In this document: positions 15,972 to 24,070 of the stretch, in pieces | How the letters are laid out: each line of letters starts with the position of its first letter | How positions within the stretch are numbered: the stretch's first letter is position 1 | Assembly: GCA_050031985.1 (NCBI GenBank) | Contig: JBNAIG010000030.1 | Coordinates: 124,001-188,000, forward strand | Length of the DNA: 64,000 bases | Reading direction: 5' to 3' | DNA from: SZUA-368 sp028533045 | Lineage (GTDB): Bacteria > Spirochaetota > Spirochaetia > DSM-2461 | The notes under the pieces: model-generated | Told to the model about the DNA's origin: nothing | Database searches by the model: none | What the model saw: the letters and a program-made list of their open reading frames with translations, nothing else | Translations under genes and position numbers: made by a program

Positions 15972-17360
15972 ATGGCAAAAGAGAAAAAAGCCAACACCCA
16001 GGCCAACGAGTATGGGGCGTCCATGGAGAAAATAGTCTCCCTGGCTAAGAGAAGAGGGTTTGTTTACCCTTCCAGCGAAATCTACGGCGGACTGTCCGCT
16101 ACCTGGGATTACGGCCCCCTCGGTGTTGAGTTAAAGAAGAACATCCAGGAAATCTGGTGGAAAGAGATGGTCCGCATGCACGATAATATCGTGGGACTTG
16201 ATGCGGCTATTATGATGCACCCCCGAACCTGGGAAGCTTCCGGTCACGTGGAAAACTTTTCCGACCCCTTAGTTGACTGTAAAAACTGTAAGACCCGTTT
16301 CCGGGAGGATAAGCTCGATCCGGAAAATATCAAAAACAAAGTTTGTCCCGAATGCGGCGGCGAGCTGACCGAGCCCCGTCAGTTCAACCTGATGTTTACC
16401 ACACACCTTGGTCCCGTAGCGGATTCGGGCTCTGTGGTATACCTCCGGCCCGAAACGGCCCAGGGTATCTTTGTTAACTTCAAAAATGTTGTAGACACCA
16501 GCCGTGTGCAGATCCCCTTTGGTATCGCCCAGGTGGGAAAGGCTTTCCGTAACGAAATCACCACGAAGAACTTTATCTTCCGTACCTGTGAATTCGAGCA
16601 GATGGAGATGCAGTTCTTCGTTAAGCCCGGGACGGATGACGAGTGGTTCAACTACTGGAAAGAGCAGAGAATGGACTATTACTACAACAAACTGGGTATC
16701 CTGCCGGAAAACCTCCGCTTCCACCAGCACGGGGAAGGGGAATTGGCCCACTACGCCAAGGACGCCTATGATGTGGAATACCAGTATCCCTTTGGTTGGG
16801 AAGAGCAGGAAGGTATTCACTCCCGTACGGACTTCGACCTGGGACGTCACAGCGAATACTGCGGCAAGGAGATCAACTACCTTGATCCTTCCGACAACAG
16901 CCGTTACATTCCCTATGTCATCGAAACCTCCGCCGGTCTGACCCGAAGTGTTCTGGTTTGTCTTATGGACGCCTACCACGAGGAAACCATTGGAGAAGAC
17001 AAGAATGGCAAGCCCGATGTGAGAACTGTTCTTCACCTCCACCCCAATGTGGCTCCTGTTACTGTGGGAATTCTTCCTCTTGTTAAGAAGGACGGACTGG
17101 CCGAGCTGGCCAAGGACGTGGAAAAGGAACTTAAAGAGTCCTTTGCAACCTTCTATGATCAGGGTGGGGCCATTGGTAGAAGATACCGACGTATGGACGA
17201 AATTGGTACTCCCTTCTGTGTGACCGTAGACTACGATACGAAGGAAGATAAAACGGTTACCCTCCGTTTCCGTGACTCCATGGAACAGGTTCGTGTTCCC
17301 CTGGCCGAGCTGGAAACACGTATCCGTCAGGAAATTAAGAACTACAAGCGTGTAAAATAA
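15972..17360 (+). CDS. glyS: Glycyl-tRNA synthetase, dimeric type
   Basis: This class II synthetase joins glycine to tRNA-Gly. The 462-residue single chain matches the alpha2 type used by many bacteria and eukaryotes, not the alpha2beta2 GlyQ/GlyS form. It has GLSATWDYGPLGVELKKN near the N-terminus (motif 1 region), RPETAQGIFVNF, motif 2 (FRNEITTKNFIFRTCEFEQ, split FRNEITT and FRTCEFEQME), motif 3-like SAGLTRSVL, and a C-terminal anticodon-binding domain (residues about 350-460). CKNCKTRF and CPECGG between residues 90 and 125 form a likely zinc site. A bidirectional terminator follows. Confidence 0.95.
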   Translation: MAKEKKANTQANEYGASMEKIVSLAKRRGFVYPSSEIYGGLSATWDYGPLGVELKKNIQEIWWKEMVRMHDNIVGLDAAIMMHPRTWEASGHVENFSDPLVDCKNCKTRFREDKLDPENIKNKVCPECGGELTEPRQFNLMFTTHLGPVADSGSVVYLRPETAQGIFVNFKNVVDTSRVQIPFGIAQVGKAFRNEITTKNFIFRTCEFEQMEMQFFVKPGTDDEWFNYWKEQRMDYYYNKLGILPENLRFHQHGEGELAHYAKDAYDVEYQYPFGWEEQEGIHSRTDFDLGRHSEYCGKEINYLDPSDNSRYIPYVIETSAGLTRSVLVCLMDAYHEETIGEDKNGKPDVRTVLHLHPNVAPVTVGILPLVKKDGLAELAKDVEKELKESFATFYDQGGAIGRRYRRMDEIGTPFCVTVDYDTKEDKTVTLRFRDSMEQVRVPLAELETRIRQEIKNYKRVK

Positions 17361-17377
17361 AACGCTTTCCAAAAGAA

Positions 17378-17412
17378 AAGGGCTGTCTCCGGAAGGAGCA
17401 GCCCTTTTTTAA
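17378..17412. terminator. Bidirectional terminator between glyS and TPR gene
   Basis: AAGGGCTG-T-CTCC-GGAA-GGAG-CAGCCCTT forms a long stem with one bulged base. It is followed by T's on the plus strand and by TTTTCTTTT on the minus strand, so it can end both converging genes. Confidence 0.85.
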
Positions 17413-17441
17413 TCACTTGGTTATTTTCTTGAGTCCCGGAC

Positions 17442-18587
17442 TTAAGCCCCTGCTTTCAACCGGGTAATTTCACTGACAACCTTGTTGTTCTTGACTCCCT
17501 GATTCAGATAGTTGGAAAGAACCTTAATGGCTTTATCCTTCTGTCCGATCTGACCATAACAGCTGGCACACTCCATGGTGAAACGGCAGTTCTTGGGATC
17601 GCAGGTAATAAGCTTGTTAAGGGACGCGATAGCATCGTCAAAATGGCCCCGGTCTCGATTTATCAAGGCCAGTCCCATAACGGCGTAATGATCGTATTCG
17701 ATGTTAAGAGCATGGTTATAGTAGCTTTCTGCTTTTTCAAGGTCACCCATGTGACGGTAGGCATCTCCCGCTCTGGTAAGAATAACCTTGTTCTTCCGAT
17801 CATTATCAAGAATCTTATTCCAATAAATGAGCGATTTACTCTGCTGATTCATTCCCCGGTAGCAGTCGGCCAGACCAAAGAGGGCATAAAAGTTATTGGG
17901 TTGAATATCCAGGGCCTGCTGGAAGTAGCTAACCCCTTCGTCAAAGGTTTTCATTTTTCTGTGACAGTTTCCAATGGAAGTCAGCACACGAATGTCTACC
18001 CGGGTTCGGGTGAGGTTGAGCATGCGGGTCCAGTAATCCAGGGCTCCTTCGTACTCTTTAAAGTCGTAGTGAAGATGTCCCAGACCAATGAGGGCGTAGG
18101 AGTTATTCTCTTCCATTTCAAGCACTTTGAGGTAGAGTTCTTTACTTCTGTTAAAATCCCGTACCTTTCGGTAAGCGTCGGCTATACGGGTGAGGACCGT
18201 AATATTCTTGTCGTCGTGGTGGAGGTACTCCTCCCAAATATCAATGGCCCGATTGAATTGTTTGAGTGCTTTGTAGCAATCGGCCAGGCCAAAGAGGGCG
18301 TAGTTATTGCCCCTGTGATAGGTTAGGCATTTCTGGTAGTGATTAATCGCTTCGTGATAGCGCCGTTCCTTTCGGTAAACGTCACCTAAACCGACCAGAG
18401 CGTAGTTATTGCTCGGTTCCTGAGCCAGTATGGTGGAAAAACAATCGGCAGCTCTTTCGGTAAGATTTTCTTTTAAAAGCTGGTAACCTTTCTGAGACAA
18501 TTCGGTAATCCGGTTATGATCTTCCTGGGCTTCACTGTCTTCGGGCTGATTATCCTGTACCTGGGATTCATTATTGGTCAGCATCAT
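17442..18587 (-). CDS. TPR repeat protein
   Basis: The 381-residue protein is almost wholly made of tandem 34-residue TPR units (about nine or ten), with consensus pieces such as NNYALVGLGDVYRKERRYHEAI, split NNYALVGLGD and RYHEAINHYQ, recurring as NNYALFGLADCY and NSYALIGLGHLHY. The N-terminal 20 residues are acidic and polar, and there is no signal peptide, so it is cytoplasmic. It probably works as a binding scaffold. It lies 22 bp after the small gene at 18610, at the end of the hisZGB operon. Its partner is unknown. Confidence 0.8.
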   Translation of the reverse strand: MMLTNNESQVQDNQPEDSEAQEDHNRITELSQKGYQLLKENLTERAADCFSTILAQEPSNNYALVGLGDVYRKERRYHEAINHYQKCLTYHRGNNYALFGLADCYKALKQFNRAIDIWEEYLHHDDKNITVLTRIADAYRKVRDFNRSKELYLKVLEMEENNSYALIGLGHLHYDFKEYEGALDYWTRMLNLTRTRVDIRVLTSIGNCHRKMKTFDEGVSYFQQALDIQPNNFYALFGLADCYRGMNQQSKSLIYWNKILDNDRKNKVILTRAGDAYRHMGDLEKAESYYNHALNIEYDHYAVMGLALINRDRGHFDDAIASLNKLITCDPKNCRFTMECASCYGQIGQKDKAIKVLSNYLNQGVKNNKVVSEITRLKAGA

Positions 18588-18609
18588 TCCCTTCCTTCAT
18601 TTTTTCAAT

Positions 18610-18927
18610 TTATTTAAGCCATTGTTTTATTACTTGGGCCATTTGAAACGTCATCTCATCTACTTTGGCAGTGGCATCGGCTTCCTTGTACATTTTTAGT
18701 GCTTCCAGAGGCTCGCCTTTGCTGTAATACAAATCGCCCAATCGAATAATCCCGTCCTTGTACCCCAAGGTCAGAAAAATCTTTCGGGCCATCTCAACAT
18801 TTCCGCCATTGAAGAATTCATTCCCCCGTCGAATGAGTTGGATCCTGTCCTGGGAGGAGAGGTCATCCCTACGTTCAACGGTGGTTTTTAGGAACCCTTC
18901 TTTGGGTATTTTAGCCAAAATATTCAT
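18610..18927 (-). CDS. Small helical protein of unknown function
   Basis: This 105-residue protein is predicted helical. The middle (EFFNGGNVEMARKIFLTLGYKDGIIRLGD, split NGGNVEMARKIF and YKDGIIRLGDLYY) and KGEPLEALKMYKEA resemble one and a half TPR units. It precedes the TPR gene by 22 bp and follows hisB by 41 bp on the same strand. Small proteins of this style occur in spirochaetes, but I know no function. It may act together with the TPR neighbour. Confidence 0.65.
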   Translation of the reverse strand: MNILAKIPKEGFLKTTVERRDDLSSQDRIQLIRRGNEFFNGGNVEMARKIFLTLGYKDGIIRLGDLYYSKGEPLEALKMYKEADATAKVDEMTFQMAQVIKQWLK

Positions 18928-18968
18928 GATAATGGTGTTTTCAGGTCCTCATAACAAGGAACTTTCTT

Positions 18969-19559
18969 TTATAATAATCCCTTCGTAGACAAATTTCCAC
19001 TTTTTGATGAAATTCTTGTAAAAGATTCTTTAAGAGCCCTGCCGCAAGCCTTGAAAATGGCCTCCGACAGGTGGTGGGAGTTGTCTCCGTAGGGACAGTT
19101 GATGTGAAGGTTGATTCGGCTATTGGAAACAAAGGCCTGAAAAAACTCCTTAAATAGGTACATATCGAATTGTCCCGATCTCTCCTGGGGGTAGTCTACA
19201 TTATAAACAAGGTAGGGACGATTACAGGCGTCAATGGTAACATCGGCCAGGGCGTCGTCCATGGGAACCCGGAAGTGTCCGTAACGGGCGAGGGGGCTGA
19301 ATTTTTCAAAGGCCTGGAAAAAGGCTGTTCCCAGAACAAGGCCCGTATCTTCCACAAGGTGGTGATCGTCCACATCCGTATCGCCGCTGGCCTCAATGGT
19401 CAGGGAAAATCCGCCGTGGAAGGCCATGGCATAGAGCATGTGGTCAAAGAAGGGGAGGGTTGTATCAATGGAAATATCCCCTCTTTTTTCCAGGTCCAGA
19501 GTCAGTTTGATATTGGTCTCTTTCGTTTCTCTTTTTATAACGATTTGACTATCGGACAT
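18969..19559 (-). CDS. hisB: Imidazoleglycerol-phosphate dehydratase
   Basis: HisB dehydrates imidazole glycerol phosphate in histidine synthesis. The 196-residue protein has the manganese-binding motifs: LPFFDHMLYAMAFHGG, DVDDHHLVEDTGLVLG (His-His pair and Glu) and NSHHLSEAIFKACGRAL. Length fits the monofunctional enzyme; there is no phosphatase domain. It begins 1 bp after hisG and is the third gene from the hisZ promoter. Confidence 0.95.
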   Translation of the reverse strand: MSDSQIVIKRETKETNIKLTLDLEKRGDISIDTTLPFFDHMLYAMAFHGGFSLTIEASGDTDVDDHHLVEDTGLVLGTAFFQAFEKFSPLARYGHFRVPMDDALADVTIDACNRPYLVYNVDYPQERSGQFDMYLFKEFFQAFVSNSRINLHINCPYGDNSHHLSEAIFKACGRALKESFTRISSKSGNLSTKGLL

Positions 19560-19560
19560 A

Positions 19561-20178
19561 TTAGTCTCCTATCCGTTCCAGGAGGTCATTGATCCTGTCG
19601 TAATTCAGTTTGAAATAGGAGCGGTTGGCAATCATTCTTACCTTGATATTCATCAGATCCTGTACCACTTCCAGGCCGTTTGCCTTAAGGGTGCTGCCCG
19701 TTTCGACCAAGTCAACGATGTAAGGTGCCAGTCCCAGGGAAGGGGCCAGCTCAACGCTCCCTTTGAGTTTAATGATATTTACGGAAATACCCTGTTCGTG
19801 GAAGTAGTCCCGGGTCATGGCCGGATAGGAGGTGGCAATGGTAAGTTCTCTTGTACGGGCTTCCTCTTCCCTCTCTTTAAGGGCGGCCATGGCAAGGCGG
19901 GTGCCTCCGAAGTCAAAGGAACGAAGTTTGTAAAAGTCCAGTCCCGATTCATAGACCACGTCGTCGCCGCAAACTCCCAGCCCGGCTATTCCCGCGTTAA
20001 CGTAGGCGGGGAGATCGCTGTTTTTTACCAGGTAAATCTTAAGCAGTCCCTCTTCGTCGTAGGAGATGAGTTTTCGTTTTTCGAATTTAAAATTCAGGCC
20101 CTTCGTATTAAAGTATTCCTGAACCTGTTCGAAAAGTCGTCCCTTGGGAAGGGCTATTGTTAAGGGTTCTTTATTCAT
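19561..20178 (-). CDS. hisG: ATP phosphoribosyltransferase, short form
   Basis: HisG joins ATP and PRPP in the first step of histidine synthesis. At 205 residues it lacks the C-terminal regulatory domain of long HisG and so should need HisZ, which is encoded just upstream (4-bp gap). It starts with ALPKGRLF, and shows GIAGLGVCGDDV and DLVETGSTLKANGLE, where the last contains the PRPP-binding loop. Histidine feedback is expected to act through the HisG-HisZ octamer, as in other short-form systems. Confidence 0.94.
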   Translation of the reverse strand: MNKEPLTIALPKGRLFEQVQEYFNTKGLNFKFEKRKLISYDEEGLLKIYLVKNSDLPAYVNAGIAGLGVCGDDVVYESGLDFYKLRSFDFGGTRLAMAALKEREEEARTRELTIATSYPAMTRDYFHEQGISVNIIKLKGSVELAPSLGLAPYIVDLVETGSTLKANGLEVVQDLMNIKVRMIANRSYFKLNYDRINDLLERIGD

Positions 20179-20182
20179 ATTA

Positions 20183-21247
20183 TTATCCTAATCGGACCGA
20201 TTCGCCCCGGTCCCTTCTTTCGGCCGCTTCCTTATAGAGGGCGGCAAAATCCTTTTTTCCCCCGTCAAGCTGAACGGGAGCCTTTCTCTCTGTCACATCC
20301 ATGAGTTTTTCTATTTTTCTCAAGAGAAGAGAAAACCCTACGGAGCAGAATTTCTTGCCGAAACGTCCAAAGAGGTCGTCGTAACGTCCCCCGGAAGCAA
20401 CGGCCCGGTCGGCTCCTTCCATATAGGCCTGGAAAACAAATCCCGTGTAGTAGGGCTGTCCGCCGATTTCGGAGAGGTCAATGCGGAAAGATTCGGCCTT
20501 TCCTGTTTTTTCAAGCTGATCTATAAGGGCTGTGAAGTCTTCGCTTACTTCCTTTATGCTCTTCTTTAAGGAGGAGCTGAGTTTAGTCAGTTTGTCCCTG
20601 AATTCTGTTAAGGTTCCAATGAAGAAGAGCAGGTCAACCGCTTCGGCGGGAAGGACTTCGCACAGGCCGTCGTAATCCCGCGTATCCAACAGGAGGGAAA
20701 GTTCTTTTTCCTTCTCTTCTGCCCCGGCATTTGCCAGAAGGCGGCGGAAGAGTGCCCGTGAACCAATGTGAATACGGAAGGGAGGTAGGCTGAGTTCTTC
20801 AAGCTGATCATGAAGAAGCATGATGACTTCCAGGTCCCCGTCGAGATCTTTCTTGCCGATCAGCTCGCAGCCGGTCTGGAAAAATTCGTTATGGGAGATG
20901 TCTTCGTGGTTCTGGTAGCGGAGAATGCTGTCGGAATAATATACCCGTACCGGGCAATGGTCCTCTTCCAGAATAAGGGCCATCTGGCGGGCCAGGAAGA
21001 GGGTGATGTCCGAACGCAGAATAAGAAGATCCCCTTCGCGGCTGATCATACGGTAGCTCTCTTCCTGTCTTTTTTTGTCCAGGAGTTCGCCGTAGCTGTC
21101 GTAAAAGTCGACCATGGGTGTCTGAACGGGCAGGTAGCCCCAGAGCTTATACTGATCTTCTATCTGTCTTAAAATATCTTTATGCCTGAGAGCTTCTTCG
21201 AGGAAAAAACTTTCCGTTCCCTGGGGAACTCGTAATTGTTGACTCAA
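20183..21247 (-). CDS. hisZ: ATP phosphoribosyltransferase regulatory subunit
   Basis: HisZ is a HisRS-like protein without tRNA charging activity that activates short HisG. The 354 residues contain the class II synthetase-like core: RVPQGTESFFLEEA at the N-terminus, LRSDITLFLARQMA (motif 2-like), and ASGGRYDDLFGRFG (motif 3 region). The anticodon-binding domain of true HisRS (about 420 residues or more) is absent, and the hisG gene follows after 4 bp. It is the first gene of the minus-strand his operon. Confidence 0.92.
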   Translation of the reverse strand: MSQQLRVPQGTESFFLEEALRHKDILRQIEDQYKLWGYLPVQTPMVDFYDSYGELLDKKRQEESYRMISREGDLLILRSDITLFLARQMALILEEDHCPVRVYYSDSILRYQNHEDISHNEFFQTGCELIGKKDLDGDLEVIMLLHDQLEELSLPPFRIHIGSRALFRRLLANAGAEEKEKELSLLLDTRDYDGLCEVLPAEAVDLLFFIGTLTEFRDKLTKLSSSLKKSIKEVSEDFTALIDQLEKTGKAESFRIDLSEIGGQPYYTGFVFQAYMEGADRAVASGGRYDDLFGRFGKKFCSVGFSLLLRKIEKLMDVTERKAPVQLDGGKKDFAALYKEAAERRDRGESVRLG

Positions 21248-21268
21248 AATATTCTCCTTAATGGTATT

Positions 21269-21297
21269 TTTATAACTTAAAGAGGGTTAATAATCAA
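21269..21297 (-). promoter_or_regulatory. Promoter of hisZ-hisG-hisB operon
   Basis: On the minus strand TTGATT (21297-21292) and TATAAA (21274-21269) are 17 bp apart. The transcript would start about 15 bases before hisZ, with AAGGAG as ribosome site. No attenuator with a His-codon leader is visible in this short gap. Confidence 0.65.
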
Positions 21298-22733
21298 TAA
21301 GTCCCGGCGAAATGGAGGAGGGAATCGACAATTTTTTGGGCATCCTGATCGCGCAGCTCTTCGTTGCGCAGGGCCCAGGAGTTGTTGTCGTAATGGACGT
21401 TGCGGATTTCCACCAGAACTGCCCCCTCTGTGGCGGGGTTGTTATTGAGCACGTGGACATTCTGTTCCTTGTGATTCAGGCCTGCCGGAAAGTAGTCGTC
21501 AAAGGATTCTGCAAAAGTGCGAGACCGCTCTTTTTCGGCTTCTGTAGACCCGTAATAGAGAATCCCGCTCTGCTTAAAACCGCCCGGCGTATTATCGCAG
21601 TGAATACTTATGAACAGGGACTTGCGGTTCCCCTCTTCTTCGATGATTTCCCGGGCTGTGACAAGCCGTTTTTCCAGTCCCGACGAACCGCCCCGGGGCC
21701 ACTCACTCCACTCTCCGGTTCGGTTAAGTGAGGCGGAATTGTAAACTTCGTTCTTCTCGTTAACAAAGGTGATGGAGGCATCGGGGGTGTGACGGACATG
21801 GTGATTGGGGCTGATGATGGTAAGTCCCGTGTCGGCGCCGTGCTGCTGGAGTAGGGCGTAAACTCTCAGGGATATGTCGTAGGCGTATTCGTCTTCTATG
21901 ACGTAGGCCGAATTTCCGTTGCCGTCAACCGTTTCCACCACTGCGCCGGGGTCAAGTCCGCCGTGGCCCGGATCTATTACTATTGTCCAGCCCTTAAGAT
22001 CCCGCGAGAGAAGTCCCGCCCGGTCCACTTCCCGGTCCAGTTTATTGAGAACCTCCCGGGCGAGCCGGTAGTTTTCGGTCGTAGAGGTTTCAGAGAGCTC
22101 TCCATAGTCCCGGGAGGGCTGGGTTCTCCGGTCCGGTTCCCAGTTAAACCAGGGGCCCTGTTCCGGATCTCTATGGGTGTTAACCATGGCTTTGAGTACG
22201 TTAACACCCTGGTTAACCTGGGAAAAGAGGGGCAATTTTAACTCCATCCCCGGGATAATTTTGTCCGAATCCAGTCTGTTAAGCCGGGATAAAGTCTCTG
22301 TTGTTGTACTGTAAGCGGACGCTATGGACCAGAGGGAGTCTCCCTGCTGTACCTCATAGGTTTTGTCTTCGGGAGTAGAGCCGCCGGGAATAATCAGCTT
22401 CTGACCAATTTTGATTTTATCTCCCTCTAGATGGTTTGCTGTTCTTAGTTCAGCTTGAGAAACGTCAGTCTTCATAGATATAAGGGACAGGGAATCACCC
22501 GATTTTACAATCCAGAATTCCGTACCGGCCCCCAGGGGAATAGTCAGTTCATCCCCTTCCTTAATAACGTTCCCTTCCAGGTCGTTTTCTGCCCGGATAT
22601 CGTCGACGCTTATACCGTATTCCCGGGCCAGAGAGTAAAGGGTGTCGTATTTTTCCACCCGGTGGACTTCTACAGAGAAGAGTGTAATAGGAAAAAGGAG
22701 AAATAGTAAAAATGAAATATAGCGTTGAAACAT
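21294..22733 (-). CDS. N-acetylmuramoyl-L-alanine amidase with LysM domains
   Basis: This secreted cell-wall enzyme cuts the amide bond between muramic acid and the stem peptide. It has a signal peptide (FLLFLLFPITLFS), three LysM units (about residues 22-67, 72-116, 125-170; e.g. VEKYDTLYSLAREYGIS, VKSGDSLSLIS, VQQGDSLWSIA), a linker, and an Amidase_3 domain from about 250. Zinc ligands are in VIDPGHGGLDPGA (His), the following Glu in IEDEYAYDISL, and SIHCDNTPGG (His); a late Glu is in AVLVEIRNV. It is divergent from the flavoprotein gene. A role in septum splitting or in cell-wall remodelling around flagella is possible. Confidence 0.9.
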   Translation of the reverse strand: MFQRYISFLLFLLFPITLFSVEVHRVEKYDTLYSLAREYGISVDDIRAENDLEGNVIKEGDELTIPLGAGTEFWIVKSGDSLSLISMKTDVSQAELRTANHLEGDKIKIGQKLIIPGGSTPEDKTYEVQQGDSLWSIASAYSTTTETLSRLNRLDSDKIIPGMELKLPLFSQVNQGVNVLKAMVNTHRDPEQGPWFNWEPDRRTQPSRDYGELSETSTTENYRLAREVLNKLDREVDRAGLLSRDLKGWTIVIDPGHGGLDPGAVVETVDGNGNSAYVIEDEYAYDISLRVYALLQQHGADTGLTIISPNHHVRHTPDASITFVNEKNEVYNSASLNRTGEWSEWPRGGSSGLEKRLVTAREIIEEEGNRKSLFISIHCDNTPGGFKQSGILYYGSTEAEKERSRTFAESFDDYFPAGLNHKEQNVHVLNNNPATEGAVLVEIRNVHYDNNSWALRNEELRDQDAQKIVDSLLHFAGTY

Positions 22734-22855
22734 GGGTCCCCCGGTCGTGCTAATCGAATAGTCCTATTTACTTATCGAAAAAAAGAGGGCCATGGTTAAG
22801 GGAAAGTTGACAAGGGAGCCCGGCTTGATTAAGTTTGATAGTCGGAAGGTGTTAT

Positions 22856-24070
22856 ATGGACCGGAAAAACAGTTCCCAGAAAAAAGCGGCCCTCATCGGA
22901 GCGGGCCCGGCGGGGCTTTTTGCTGCCGATTGCCTCATTAGGGCCGGATTTGAAGTAGATATTTATGACCGCCATGAAAGGGCGGGAGGAAAATTTCTTT
23001 TGGCCGGGAAGTCGGGATTGAATATTACCAATGATGAAAATCCAACAGTTATGGCAGAACGTTATGGGGTGAATGAGCTTCTCTTTCGCTCCCTTCTGGA
23101 AGGTTTTTCTTCTGATGACCTTCGGGACTGGCTAAAGGCTATGGATGTTGAGACATTCCGGGGAAACGGTGGTAAAATTTTCCCCAAAGACATTAGTCCC
23201 GGGGAGATTCTCCTGCTCTGGCTGGACCGTTTGGAAAAAAGCGGCTCCTTTCACTATCATGGCCGCTGTGAGTGGATAGGCTGGAAGGGGGGTAAGCCTC
23301 TTCTATCGCAGGAGGGGAAAGATGTTTCTTTGAACCGAATTCCGCTCCTCTTTGCCTTGGGGGGAGGCAGCTGGACCGGCAGCAAGTCCTGGCCTGACTT
23401 TTTTGAAGCTCAGGAGATAGGTTTGACCCCTTTTAAACCGATGAACTGCTCCTTTCGTGTTGACTGGTCCGACCGCTTTAACCGGGACCATTGGGATCGC
23501 CCGGTGAAAAATGTGGCCTTGAAGCGAGGGGACGTGACAAGACGAGGAGATCTTCTTCTGACTAAAGAGGGAATAGAAGGAGGGCCGGTTTACTGGTTTT
23601 CCCTGCCTTTGAGAGAGGCCCTGGAGGAAGAGGGGGAAGCTGTTCTTTATGCTGACTTAATGCCCGATTTATCCCGGGAGGATTTGGAACTCTTGTTAAC
23701 TAAAAAATCCCGGAAAAAAAGTCTCTCCTCCTATTTAAAGGGTACAATGAAACTGCCACCGGAAAAATTGTCTCTTCTTATGGAATTCACTACCCCGGAG
23801 GAAAGAGTGAGCCCCGCCCTTCTGGCCGGGAAAATCAAACTACTTCCTCTCAGGTTAACCGGTACGGGAAGTCTGGAGCGGGCCATTTCCACTTCCGGAG
23901 GAATTAGCATGGACTCCCTCGATGAGTTTCTCATGATAAAGAGTCTTCCCGGATACTTTGTTGCCGGGGAAATGGCCGACTGGGAAGCTCCCACCGGAGG
24001 CTACCTCCTGCAGGGCTGTTTTGCCACGGCCTACCGGGCGGCGGAAGGAATGAAGAGGTTTTGCCTGTGA
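22856..24070 (+). CDS. NAD(P)/FAD-dependent oxidoreductase, HI0933-like family
   Basis: A flavoprotein of the HI0933/YhiN group. The N-terminus holds the FAD-binding loop ALIGAGPAGLFAADCL and DIYDRHERAGGKFLLAGKSGLN, whose AGGKFLLAGKSGLNIT stretch is typical of this family. ALGGGSWTG lies mid-protein and GEMADWEAPTGGYLLQGCFATAY near the C-terminus, completing the FAD site. The family's reaction is not well established. The frame is open from a TTG at 22835, but the ATG at 22856 follows GGAAGG at good spacing. It overlaps the next gene by four bases (GTGA). Confidence 0.85.
   Translation: MDRKNSSQKKAALIGAGPAGLFAADCLIRAGFEVDIYDRHERAGGKFLLAGKSGLNITNDENPTVMAERYGVNELLFRSLLEGFSSDDLRDWLKAMDVETFRGNGGKIFPKDISPGEILLLWLDRLEKSGSFHYHGRCEWIGWKGGKPLLSQEGKDVSLNRIPLLFALGGGSWTGSKSWPDFFEAQEIGLTPFKPMNCSFRVDWSDRFNRDHWDRPVKNVALKRGDVTRRGDLLLTKEGIEGGPVYWFSLPLREALEEEGEAVLYADLMPDLSREDLELLLTKKSRKKSLSSYLKGTMKLPPEKLSLLMEFTTPEERVSPALLAGKIKLLPLRLTGTGSLERAISTSGGISMDSLDEFLMIKSLPGYFVAGEMADWEAPTGGYLLQGCFATAYRAAEGMKRFCL

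Noticed and set aside
15890..15972. T-box or glycine riboswitch before glyS
   Set aside because: Only a single strong hairpin is present; no T-box sequence, specifier loop or conserved glycine-riboswitch core is seen.
16269..17372. 367-codon open frame antisense to glyS
   Set aside because: It fully mirrors an intact GlyRS and shows no family signature or ribosome site.
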